Notes: generated by a model not told the origin, from the sequence alone. DNA of 20,458 nt from a virus (IMGVR_UViG_3300025872_000393:1-20458); one strand, 5' to 3'; positions 1-6,952 are shown, counted from the stretch's first letter. Numbers and translations: made by a program.

Positions 1-869
1 TGAATACGCCATCAGCCGTCGCTGGTACAGCTCCGACGGCGCTCTTCGGAGCCATCGCCAACAGACCCGGCGCTGCCGCGACGATCATGGCGGTGGATCT
101 GTCCACGGTGGGGTCCGGGTCCAGTCTCGTCGATGGCAGTGATGCGAGAGGCAATCACTATCGCTTCATCGATTGCAAGCTGGGGTCGTCAGTCGCGGTC
201 ATGTCGGGAACGCATCCTGGTCAGGGCGGTTCGATTGTCGAGTTGATCAACTGCGACAGTGCCGACACGAACTATCGATTCTATCGTCAGAATTACGAGG
301 CGACCGAGCAGCACGAAACGACGGTGGTGCGCACGGGCGGCACGTCGGACGGCACCACGACGGTCAGTCGCAAGATCGTGACCACGGCGAACGTGTCGAC
401 GTGGAAACCGTACGAAACGCAGCCCGCCACGCTCTGGTGCGCGGCGGTCTCGACGACGATCACGATCCCCGTGCTCACGGACGGCGTGACACTCACAGAC
501 GCCGAGGCATGGCTCGAAGTCGAGTATCTCGGCACGTCCGGCTATCCGCTCGGCGTCGTCGCCAGCGACCGTGTGAGCGACTTCATCTTTGGCACGCCTG
601 CCACCCAGACCACTGACAGCACGTCGACCTGGACGACGACGGGTCTGTCCTCGCCAGTGAAGCAGCAGTTGTCGGTGACGTTCACGCCACAGAAAGCGGG
701 CCTCGTGCGGGCGCGTGTGTGCGTGGCGAAAGCCTCGACGACGGTCTACTACGACCCGAAGATTCTGAGCACGAGCGGACGGCAGTACATGGCTGACGCC
801 GGTGTGGTCAACGAAGGCGCGAGCGGTTCCAGTACGGGCGTCTCGCGCTCGCGTGTGGTGAACGGCTGA
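1..869 (+). CDS. Beta-rich virion appendage protein, 5'-truncated
   Basis: The frame is open from the first bases of the window (position 3) to the TGA at 867-869. The ATG at 87 is therefore probably an internal methionine and the gene begins outside the window. The visible part (about 288 residues) is rich in Thr, Ser, Val and Gly with few Lys. Its central segment (HETTVVRTGG, then VSRKIVTTAN) and the later LEVEYLGTSG and SVTFTPQKAG stretches look like beta-sandwich strands. I recognise this style from uncharacterised tail-associated proteins of environmental phages, but not a named domain. The stop overlaps the next gene's ATG (TGATG), so the two are probably co-translated. Together with the following fibre-like genes this suggests a surface appendage or receptor-binding component. 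That role is inferred; no catalytic motif is visible. Confidence 0.6.
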   Translation, partial: NTPSAVAGTAPTALFGAIANRPGAAATIMAVDLSTVGSGSSLVDGSDARGNHYRFIDCKLGSSVAVMSGTHPGQGGSIVELINCDSADTNYRFYRQNYEATEQHETTVVRTGGTSDGTTTVSRKIVTTANVSTWKPYETQPATLWCAAVSTTITIPVLTDGVTLTDAEAWLEVEYLGTSGYPLGVVASDRVSDFIFGTPATQTTDSTSTWTTTGLSSPVKQQLSVTFTPQKAGLVRARVCVAKASTTVYYDPKILSTSGRQYMADAGVVNEGASGSSTGVSRSRVVNG

Positions 870-2590
870 TGCGCATCCTCAAGCAGAGCACGGCCTACAA
901 CCTGACCGTGCTGATGGTCGACAGCACCGACCACGTCACCGGCAAGACCGGCCTCACGCTGACGATCACCGCGAGCAAAGACGGCGCGGCGTTCGCATCA
1001 ATCACGCCGACGGTCACCGAGCTGGCGACCGGCTGGTACAAGCTGGCGCTGACGTCGAGCCACACGGACACGGTCGGCGACCTCGCGCTGCATATCACGG
1101 GCACCGGCGCCGATCCGACTGACGTCGCCATGGTTGTGCGGGCGCGGGTGACCGACGACCTGGCCTATCCGGCGACCTCTGGACGGTCGCTCGCCGTGGA
1201 TACCTCTGGGCAGGTCACCGTCGGCGGGTATGCGTCTGGGCAGGTGCCGCTCCAGCCGACCGTCGCGGGCCGCACGCTGGACGTGAGCGCTGGCGGCGAG
1301 GCCGGGATCGACTGGGCCAATGTCGGCAGTCCGACGACGACGCTCGGCCTGACCGGCACGACCATCAGCACGACGCAGGTGGTGGCCTCAGTGAGCGGCG
1401 CTGTCGGGTCTGTCACGGCAGCCGTCACGGCGGGCACCGTCAGCGACAAGACCGGCTACAGCCTCACGGCGGCCTACGACGCCGCGACGACGGCCTCGCA
1501 GCTCGACGCGGCCGGTGTCCGTACCGCGGTCGGCCTCGCCTCGGCCAACCTCGACACGCAGATCGGCACGCTGGCCACGGCGTCGGCGCTGTCGACGGTG
1601 TCTGGCTACATCGACACCGAGGTCGCCGCGATCAAGGCCAAGACGGACAACCTCCCGGCCTCACCTGCGGCAACAGGCGACATCCCGAGCGCGGCGACGG
1701 TGGCCAGCCAGGTGCGGACAGAACTTACGACGGAGCTCGGGCGCATTGACGCCTCGATCTCGTCGCGCCTGGCCTCGGCCAGCTACACGTCGCCGCTGGA
1801 CGCAGCCGGTATTCGCACCGCGGTCGGTCTCGCGTCGGCCAACCTAGACACCCAGATCGACGCGCTCCCGACGGCCGCTGAGACAGCTACGGCGGTACGG
1901 TCTGAACTCACGACAGAACTCGGGCGTCTCGACGTCGCGGTCAGCAGTCGCGGCACGGGCACGGCGCTCGACGCGTCCGGGGTGCGGTCTGCGGTCGGCC
2001 TGGCGACGGCCAACCTCGACACGCAGCTGGACGCACTGCCGACGGCATCTGAGAACGCCAGCGCCGTGCGGACCAACCTAACGACGGAACTGGGACGCCT
2101 GGACGCGGCCGTCTCGACGCGCCTGGCGTCAGCCAGCTACACCGCGCCGCTCGATGCCGCTGGCACCAGGTCGGCGGTCGGCCTCGCCTCGGCGAATCTC
2201 GACACGCAGCTCGACGCGCTGCCGACCACCGCGGAACTGACCACGGCCCTCGCCGGCGCGGACGACGCGGTGCTGGCGGCGATCGCGGCGCTCAACAACC
2301 TGTCCTCGGCCGGTGCGCAGGCGGCGGCGGCTGCGGCGCTGTCGGCCTACGGTGCGGCCACCGGCGCACAGGTCGGCGCGGTCCTGACCACGCAGATGAC
2401 GGAGAGCTATTCGGTGGACGGGTCCGCACCCACCGCGGCCCAGGCGCTGTATGCCGTGCTCCAGCGGCTCACGGAATTCAGCATCACCGACAGCACCATC
2501 ACCGTGAAGCGACTCGATGGCAGCACGACCGCGTTTACGCTGACCCTCGACGACGCCTCGGCGCCGACCTCGAGCACGAGGAGCGCGTAA
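869..2590 (+). CDS. Fibre-like virion protein with internal repeats
   Basis: A 573-aa protein starting at an ATG that overlaps the upstream stop by one base. Residues 1-100 form a beta-rich N-terminal domain (LTLTITASKDG, GWYKLALTSSHTD, DLALHITGTG) that resembles an Ig-like or base-attachment domain. Residues about 210-460 carry four copies of an Ala/Leu/Thr-rich motif of the type LDAAGVRTAVGLASANLDTQ, at residues 212, 310, 367 and 428. They are linked by segments of the type VRTELTTELGRIDASISSRL that would form helices. A short C-terminal beta domain ends the protein (ITDSTITVKRLDGSTTAFTL). This plan of attachment domain, repetitive shaft and small tip is typical of trimeric phage fibres. 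The fibre role is inferred from composition, repeats and the downstream adaptor-like gene. No enzymatic motif was found. Confidence 0.6.
   Translation: MRILKQSTAYNLTVLMVDSTDHVTGKTGLTLTITASKDGAAFASITPTVTELATGWYKLALTSSHTDTVGDLALHITGTGADPTDVAMVVRARVTDDLAYPATSGRSLAVDTSGQVTVGGYASGQVPLQPTVAGRTLDVSAGGEAGIDWANVGSPTTTLGLTGTTISTTQVVASVSGAVGSVTAAVTAGTVSDKTGYSLTAAYDAATTASQLDAAGVRTAVGLASANLDTQIGTLATASALSTVSGYIDTEVAAIKAKTDNLPASPAATGDIPSAATVASQVRTELTTELGRIDASISSRLASASYTSPLDAAGIRTAVGLASANLDTQIDALPTAAETATAVRSELTTELGRLDVAVSSRGTGTALDASGVRSAVGLATANLDTQLDALPTASENASAVRTNLTTELGRLDAAVSTRLASASYTAPLDAAGTRSAVGLASANLDTQLDALPTTAELTTALAGADDAVLAAIAALNNLSSAGAQAAAAAALSAYGAATGAQVGAVLTTQMTESYSVDGSAPTAAQALYAVLQRLTEFSITDSTITVKRLDGSTTAFTLTLDDASAPTSSTRSA
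1502..2260 (+). repeat. In-frame repeats, about 57-61 residues each, in the fibre-like gene
   Basis: Copies of the LDAAG(V/I)R(T/S)AVGLA(S/T)ANLDTQ motif begin at 1502, 1796, 1967 and 2150. From the second copy on, the unit is 57 to 61 codons and includes an ELTTELGR-type helix segment. The first copy is separated from the second by a divergent insert containing IDTEVAAIKAKTDNLP. The copies differ at many synonymous positions, so they are selected at protein level and are not a recent DNA tandem duplication. They probably form a helical or coiled-coil shaft. Confidence 0.8.
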
Positions 2591-2594
2591 GACC

Positions 2595-2855
2595 ATGGCG
2601 ACCCAGAACCGCATTCCGACCCTCGGCTTCGGCGCGTCCATCGCTGCCGTGGTCCTGCTCGGCTGGGGTGGCGCGCCGGTCGAGCAGGTGGGGACGCCGG
2701 ATCTGGTGATTCAACTGCCCGCCGACCAGTGGGTCGTGCAACTGCCCAGCGACCAGATCCTCGTGCAACTCCCCAGCGAGGACAGCCGTGTCCGGGTGCC
2801 ATCCGACACCTATGTGATGCAGGCGCCGGCTGACGACCGAGGCGTGACCCTATGA
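2595..2855 (+). CDS. Small protein with five 9-residue beta repeats
   Basis: An 86-aa protein whose ATG lies 4 bases after the upstream stop. Its end overlaps the next gene as ATGA. Residues 11-27 are hydrophobic (FGASIAAVVLLGWGG) and could be a membrane-contacting or buried segment. Residues 37-81 are five exact-length 9-residue units with consensus xVVQLPSDQ, and the prolines fall at 42, 51, 60, 69 and 78. Each unit would give one short strand and a turn. I recall comparable short proline-Asp repeats in small phage genes beside fibre-tail adaptors, but know no function. The context suggests a virion or tail-fibre accessory protein. The sequence is too short and repetitive for a firmer call. 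Confidence 0.6.
   Translation: MATQNRIPTLGFGASIAAVVLLGWGGAPVEQVGTPDLVIQLPADQWVVQLPSDQILVQLPSEDSRVRVPSDTYVMQAPADDRGVTL
2703..2837 (+). repeat. Five tandem 27-bp (9-residue) coding repeats
   Basis: Residues 37-81 of the small protein split into LVIQLPADQ, WVVQLPSDQ, ILVQLPSED, SRVRVPSDT and YVMQAPADD. Phase is perfect over 45 residues, with Pro always at unit position 6 and Asp or Glu at position 8. The first three units are the most alike, also at DNA level (repeated CAACTGCCC-like blocks). Confidence 0.9.
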
Positions 2856-3196
2856 GCACCGTGACGATACAGCCAGGCGCGTTGGTGCGGCTCGACCCGA
2901 GCGACCAGCGCGTCATCCAGTTCGATTTCGACACGCTGAACCTACCCGTCGGTGTCGCCCTCACCAGCTACACGCTCACCATTACGGCCATCCGACAGGC
3001 CACCGTGGGCGCGGCGTTGACCAAGGACAACGCGGGATATGTCAGTGGCAGTAACCAGCGCAAGGTGCAGGCCCGCTTCCTGGCCACCACCGCGACCGTG
3101 GGCGACCTCTACGAAGTGGAGTGCGTGGGCGTGAGCGACGAGACACCCGCGCAGCAGAAGGCGTACAGCATCCAGGTGCTGATCGAGAACAAGTAA
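2852..3196 (+). CDS. Putative phage fibre-tail adaptor protein
   Basis: A 114-aa protein with a 4-base ATGA overlap with the gene before it. It reads as one Ig-like beta sandwich. A first strand region (VIQFDFDTLNL) is followed by a Thr-rich strand (TSYTLTITAIRQA), a variable loop with GYVSGSNQRKVQARF, then ATVGDLYEVECVGVSDE and a last strand (YSIQVLIENK). Small proteins of this type (a linear-field opening, 'LTSYTVT', then 'GTxYxVxCxVxTS') are often annotated as fibre-tail adaptors in tailed phages. The position directly after fibre-like genes agrees. The name rests on pattern memory and context, not on a catalytic motif. Confidence 0.5.
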   Translation: MSTVTIQPGALVRLDPSDQRVIQFDFDTLNLPVGVALTSYTLTITAIRQATVGAALTKDNAGYVSGSNQRKVQARFLATTATVGDLYEVECVGVSDETPAQQKAYSIQVLIENK

Positions 3197-3197
3197 C

Positions 3198-3503
3198 GTG
3201 GCTGGGCTCCAGCCCTGCGCGCGCGCTGGCTGTCCGATCTTGGTCAGGCGCGGCCTGTGTCAGCGGCATCGCGTGGAGAGTGGTCGCGTGCTCTACAAGA
3301 GCGCGCAGTGGCAGCGGCTGCGCCGAGCCGTCCTGCAGACGCACCCGCTCTGCGTGCGGTGTCTGGACAGCGACCAGGTGACTATCGCGACCGACGTGGA
3401 CCACATCGTGCCGCATCGCGGTGACCCGGCGCGGTTCTGGGATCGCGAGAACCTCCAACCGCTCTGTCATGCGTGTCACAGCGTCAAGACGCGCGGCGAG
3501 TGA
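3198..3503 (+). CDS. HNH endonuclease (packaging-associated)
   Basis: A 101-aa protein with a GTG start one base after the preceding TAA; I see no ATG start in this frame. An N-terminal zinc knuckle is suggested by C7, C12, C21 and H24. The HNH fold follows, with a C52-x2-C55 pair, the DVDHIVPHRG segment holding the D68-H69 core, N85 in the RENLQPLCHACH segment, and a second C90-x2-C93 pair ending with H94. All key positions are present. Small HNH proteins coded just before terminase genes, such as gp74 of HK97, act with the terminase in cos cleavage and DNA packaging. The location directly upstream of TerS fits this role rather than a homing endonuclease. Confidence 0.9.
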   Translation: MAGLQPCARAGCPILVRRGLCQRHRVESGRVLYKSAQWQRLRRAVLQTHPLCVRCLDSDQVTIATDVDHIVPHRGDPARFWDRENLQPLCHACHSVKTRGE

Positions 3504-3602
3504 CTGCACAGGGGGGTGGCGGGGGTAAATCTCTCACAAGGCGAGGCTTACGGGGACCGTGCCGGTCGGATTTTCAACTCTGCATAGGTTGGTGCATCAG
3601 GC
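3504..3602. other. Intergenic region; candidate cos site
   Basis: About 100 bases with no gene lie between the HNH and TerS genes. In order it contains a G-run (GGGGGGTGGCGGGGG, 3510-3524), then TAAATCTCTCAC, a perfect dyad GACCG-TGC-CGGTC at 3555-3567, and an AT-richer GGATTTTCAA stretch. In HK97-like phages cos lies between the HNH gene and the small terminase. The G-run, AATCTCT and dyad-then-TTTT layout resembles, from memory, sequences seen at that position in other phages. The nick positions cannot be told from sequence alone. Confidence 0.4.
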
Positions 3603-4088
3603 ATGAAGCGCAGCCATAAGCTCAGGGCCATGGGTGACGTGCAGGCGGTGGTGGACCGGGCGCCGGACCTGAGTGCTGCCGCGCGCGAGCTGGGTGTCGA
3701 CCGCTCCACCATCACCCGGTGGATGCAGCGCGGCAAGCTGCGGGCGAAACCACCCGCGCCCCTGCGCGAGGGACAGGCGCCGCCGCCCCCGCCGACGTCC
3801 AGCGACTGGACGGGCTGGGCGGACGCCGTGCGGCACGCCTACACGTTGAGCGAGACCGACCTGCAACTGGTCGGGCTTGCGGAGAAGGCGCTCGGCCTGG
3901 CGTATGGCGCGGAGTCGGCGCCGCTGGTCGTGCTGGCCGCGATGACCAAGTTTGGCGGGCTGGTGCGGCAGCTCAACCTGCAAGCGTCGGCGTCCGCGCC
4001 GGCCGGTCAGCCTCAGGCCCGCGTGTCCACGCGCGCGTCGGTCAGACCCACGGCTGATCCGCGCGCCATCCTCATGGCGGTCAAGTGA
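3603..4088 (+). CDS. terS: Terminase small subunit (P27-like)
   Basis: A 161-aa protein. Residues 22-46 form a clear helix-turn-helix (DLSAAARELGVDRSTITRWM), which in small terminases recognises the packaging site. A Pro-rich linker (about 57-66) follows, then a helical segment (WADAVRHAYTLSETDLQLVG) and further helices to about residue 130. That resembles the oligomerisation region of the P27 family. The C-terminus is basic and Ala/Pro-rich. The ATG at 3603 has only a weak AGG upstream; the in-frame ATG at 3630 would remove nine residues and is an alternative. The end overlaps the TerL start by four bases (GTGA). The adjacency of HNH and TerL makes the call firm even though small subunits diverge quickly. 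Confidence 0.8.
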   Translation: MKRSHKLRAMGDVQAVVDRAPDLSAAARELGVDRSTITRWMQRGKLRAKPPAPLREGQAPPPPPTSSDWTGWADAVRHAYTLSETDLQLVGLAEKALGLAYGAESAPLVVLAAMTKFGGLVRQLNLQASASAPAGQPQARVSTRASVRPTADPRAILMAVK

Positions 4089-6748
4089 TCCTCACGGTTC
4101 CCGTCGACACGGTGCTGTACCCGACGCTGGGGCCGGCGGTGTGCGCGTTCATCGAGGAGCGGCTGGTGTTCGGCCCTGGCGACCTGCGTGGCCAGCCAGC
4201 CGTGCTCGACGACGAGAAGCGCGCGCTGGTCTACCGCATGTACGAGATCTACCCGCAGGGGCATCCGCTGGCCGGTCGGCGCCGGTTCAAGCGGGCGGGC
4301 CTGTCGTTGCCCAAGGGGCTCGCGAAGACGGAGCTGGCCGCGTGGATTGCGATCTGCGAGCTGCACCCCGAGGCGCCCGTGCGGTGTCTGGGCTGGACCG
4401 AGGACGGCGAGCCGATCGGCGGGCCGGTGACGGACCCATATATCCCGCTGGTGGCGTACACCGAAGAGCAAAGCGATGAGCTCGCCTACGGGGCGATGCG
4501 CGTCATCATCGAAGAAGGCCCGTGCGCGAAGGACTTTGACGTCGGGCTGGAGCGGATTCAGCGCATCAACGGCGACGGTAAAGCCGTGTCCCTGAGCTCG
4601 AGTCCCAACGCACGCGATGGTGCGCGCACGACCTTCTGCGTTATGGATGAGCCGCTGGCCATCGATACGCCGGTGATGACGACAGAAGGCTGGAAGACGA
4701 TGGGAAGCATCGTCGACGGCGACTACGTCTATGGCAGGGATGGCCATCCCGTGCGTGTCCTTGGCGGGTCGGACGTCCACGAGGGACGCCCCTGTTTCCG
4801 AGTCACCCTGTCAGATGGCGACACGATCGTCACTGACGAACGACACCGCTGGAAAGCGATGTCCTCCAGCAATCCAGGTGTCGAGCGCGTTGTGACGACG
4901 CTGGAGATGTTCGAGGCGGGCACTGATACGCCTCACGGAAAGCGATGGAGGCTACCGAGAGCGTCCGGCTATGACGGTGTGACGCAGGATCTGCCGATTG
5001 ACCCGTATGTGCTGGGGCTCTGGTTGGGCGACGGTGACGCCCGCAACGCGACGATTGCGGTAGGCGAGGCCGACCTTGTCGACACGCGTCGACAGATAGA
5101 AGCGTGTGGCTATGTGGTCACTCAGTGCGTGACTGGAGAAGGGCGCACGCCGATGCTGTATGTCACCGTGCCAGATGCGCGTCACAGCGGCTGGGCGGTC
5201 GCGCAGGGCGGACAGTCATCGGCGCGGTCACTCGTCGGCCAGTTGCGACACTTGCACCTGCTGACCAACAAGCACATCCCTGCTGTCTACATGCTTGCGG
5301 ATCGGTCGCAGCGATTGGCGCTGCTACAAGGGCTGATGGACGCAGACGGTTACACCAATAGCACGGGCACCTGTACCTTTGTGCAGGGGCGTCACGCTCT
5401 GGCCGAGCGTGTGTGTGACCTCGTGCGGTCCCTCGGGACGCCGGCGCGCATCTGTCAGCGCAAGGACGAGCGGTCGCGGACGGGCTACACCTACAAGGTG
5501 CATTTCACGCCCAAGTATTCGCCGTTCAGATTGCCACGCAAAGCGGCGCGGTGTCCTGGCCGTTCGCTGGCGTGTGAACGCTGGCCGCTTGTGGTGAGTA
5601 TTGAGCGTTGCGAATCGGTGCCGGTGCGGTGCATCGCGGTAGATTCGGACGATCATCTGTTCCTTGCCGGTCGTGGCTTACGGTTGACGCATAACACGCA
5701 TTGGTGGACCCTGCCGCGACTGAAGCAGGCCCACCAGACGATGCAGAACAACCTGGCGAAGCGCAAGCTGGCCGATCCGTGGATGCTGGAAACCACCACG
5801 GCTCCGGAACCCGGTACCGGGTCGGTGGCCGAGGCCACGATGGACTACGCCAAGGCTGTCGACGATGGCCATATCACCGACAGCGCGTTGTTCTTCTTCC
5901 ACCGGCAAGCCAGCGATAGCCACGACCTGACCACACCGGACGGCGTGCGGGCCGCCATTATCGAGGCATCAGGCCCCGCGGCGGCGTGGCGGGATATCGA
6001 CGCCATTGCGGGGCTGTGGGCAGACCCGACGACCGACAAGGCCTACCTCGAGCGCGTCTGGTGCAATCGGTTGGTGAAGGGCGCGACCCAGGCGTTCGAT
6101 GTGGTGCGCTGGCAGGAGCTGACGCGGCCGTCACCGGTGCAGCCAGGCGATCTGATCGTGCTGGGCTTCGACGGTGCCATGTTCTTCGACTCCACCGCGT
6201 TGGTGGCCACGCACGTTGAAACGGGTTTTCAGTGGCTGTTGGGTCTGTGGGAGCGGCCCAAGTTACTGCCGACCGACCAGACCTGGCAGGTGCCTGCGCA
6301 CGACGTCGATCGTGCGGTGCGAGACGCGTTCGAGGTCTATGACGTGTGGCGCATGTACGCCGATCCGGCCTATTGGCAGTCCTGGCTGGCGACGTGGCGC
6401 GGCGCCTTTGGTGACGAGCGCGTCATCGAATGGTTGACCACGCGGCGATTGCAGATGGCGCGCGCGATCGAGGGCTTTACCACGGCCATCGCCACCGGGA
6501 CGCTCTCGCATGAAGGGCACAAGGACGTCACGCGCCACATCGCCAACGCGCGCCGGGAAGACCTGAAGGGCTATCGCGACGAGCAGGGACGTCCGCTGTG
6601 TTTGATTCGGAAAGAGCGACCCGACTCTCCGTTGAAGATGGATGCGGCCATGGCATCGATTCTGAGCTGGGAAGCGCGCACGGATGCGATCGCGGCCGGC
6701 GCGCACTCGGTGATGGCGGCAGGTTCTGTGGAGGCGTGGATAGCATGA
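4085..6748 (+). CDS. terL: Terminase large subunit, interrupted by an intein
   Basis: An 887-aa precursor with a GTG start (GTGA overlap with TerS). Removing the intein (residues 190-537) leaves 539 residues, the usual TerL length. The ATPase has a variant Walker A, LSLPKGLAKTE (73-83), with Ala where Gly is normal before K81-T82. Its Walker B is FCVMDE, with D188 and the catalytic E189. After the intein the sequence resumes with THWW and then ETTTAPEPGTGSVAE, typical of HK97-type terminases. The RNase H-like nuclease has LGFDGAMFFDSTAL (D696, D702) and a late KMDAAMAS (D853). The protein would pump and cut concatemeric DNA at the portal. The intein splits the ATP-hydrolysis site, so the unspliced precursor should be inactive. 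The TGA overlaps the next ATG (ATGA). Confidence 0.95.
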   Translation: MILTVPVDTVLYPTLGPAVCAFIEERLVFGPGDLRGQPAVLDDEKRALVYRMYEIYPQGHPLAGRRRFKRAGLSLPKGLAKTELAAWIAICELHPEAPVRCLGWTEDGEPIGGPVTDPYIPLVAYTEEQSDELAYGAMRVIIEEGPCAKDFDVGLERIQRINGDGKAVSLSSSPNARDGARTTFCVMDEPLAIDTPVMTTEGWKTMGSIVDGDYVYGRDGHPVRVLGGSDVHEGRPCFRVTLSDGDTIVTDERHRWKAMSSSNPGVERVVTTLEMFEAGTDTPHGKRWRLPRASGYDGVTQDLPIDPYVLGLWLGDGDARNATIAVGEADLVDTRRQIEACGYVVTQCVTGEGRTPMLYVTVPDARHSGWAVAQGGQSSARSLVGQLRHLHLLTNKHIPAVYMLADRSQRLALLQGLMDADGYTNSTGTCTFVQGRHALAERVCDLVRSLGTPARICQRKDERSRTGYTYKVHFTPKYSPFRLPRKAARCPGRSLACERWPLVVSIERCESVPVRCIAVDSDDHLFLAGRGLRLTHNTHWWTLPRLKQAHQTMQNNLAKRKLADPWMLETTTAPEPGTGSVAEATMDYAKAVDDGHITDSALFFFHRQASDSHDLTTPDGVRAAIIEASGPAAAWRDIDAIAGLWADPTTDKAYLERVWCNRLVKGATQAFDVVRWQELTRPSPVQPGDLIVLGFDGAMFFDSTALVATHVETGFQWLLGLWERPKLLPTDQTWQVPAHDVDRAVRDAFEVYDVWRMYADPAYWQSWLATWRGAFGDERVIEWLTTRRLQMARAIEGFTTAIATGTLSHEGHKDVTRHIANARREDLKGYRDEQGRPLCLIRKERPDSPLKMDAAMASILSWEARTDAIAAGAHSVMAAGSVEAWIA
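4652..5695 (+). mobile_element. Class 3-type intein with LAGLIDADG endonuclease in TerL
   Basis: A 348-residue in-frame insertion between TerL E189 and the Thr of THWW. Residue 1 is Pro (PLAIDTPV), not the Cys/Ser/Ala of class 1. Block B is VTDERHRW with H65 and W67. Block F is VRCIAVDSDDHLFLAG with C327. The end is LTHN (T346, H347, N348), followed by extein Thr +1. A Pro at position 1 with the Trp/Cys/Thr triad matches class 3 inteins, described for the mycobacteriophage Bethlehem DnaB intein, in which the block F Cys acts as first nucleophile. The endonuclease motifs are VLGLWLGDGD (120-129) and LLQGLMDADG (224-233), both with their acidic residue, so homing may still be active. Codon use looks somewhat more relaxed than in the flanking TerL. 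Confidence 0.92.
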
Positions 6749-6936
6749 GGACCGACACCCGCAAACCCGGCCGGCCATCGGTGGCACCAGGCCAGTCGTC
6801 GTCGCCCGTCTGCGTCCGGTTACCCGCGCGCATGTACGACGCGGCCTACCAGCGCGCCCGGGAAGAGCGGGTCTCGCTGACCGAGCTGGTGAGGCGCGGA
6901 TTGGCGCGCGTGCTCACCGACGAGCGCGAGCGCTAG
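6745..6936 (+). CDS. Small ribbon-helix-helix protein
   Basis: A 63-aa protein. The ATG at 6745 overlaps the TerL stop as ATGA; an in-frame opening further upstream lies inside TerL and is not used. The N-terminus is basic and flexible (RKPGRPSVAPG). Residues 21-57 look like a CopG/Arc-type ribbon-helix-helix: strand PVCVRLPARMY, helix 1 DAAYQRAREERV, turn SLTELVRRGLARVL for helix 2. Such proteins bind DNA as dimers with the strand in the major groove. Its place within the packaging operon suggests a local regulator or a packaging accessory. An AT-rich inverted repeat follows directly after its stop and would be an attractive operator, but this link is only a guess. Confidence 0.7.
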   Translation: MRTDTRKPGRPSVAPGQSSSPVCVRLPARMYDAAYQRAREERVSLTELVRRGLARVLTDERER

Positions 6937-6952
6937 GTTTTGTAATTAAAAC
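6937..6952. promoter_or_regulatory. AT-rich inverted repeat, possible operator or promoter element
   Basis: GTTTT (6937-6941) and AAAAC (6948-6952) form perfect 5-base arms around GTAATT, directly after the stop of the ribbon-helix-helix gene. It is a striking AT island in very GC-rich DNA, in the only gap between TerL and the methyltransferase-glycosyltransferase gene. It could be an operator for the upstream protein or part of a promoter (TGTAAT resembles a -10). No convincing -35 box is visible, so the role is open. Confidence 0.35.

Noticed and set aside
1502-2260. Repeats considered as a CRISPR array or DNA tandem repeat
   Set aside because: The units are in-frame, 171-294 bases apart and diverged at synonymous sites, so they are protein repeats.
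4652-5695. TerL considered as two genes or a pseudogene split by an insertion
   Set aside because: The insertion keeps frame throughout and has full intein splice motifs and endonuclease motifs, so splicing explains it better than gene breakage.
5701-5919. Short + strand frame over the second TerL extein half
   Set aside because: It is out of frame with TerL and has no motif or ribosome site; the TerL frame shows conserved terminase sequence here.
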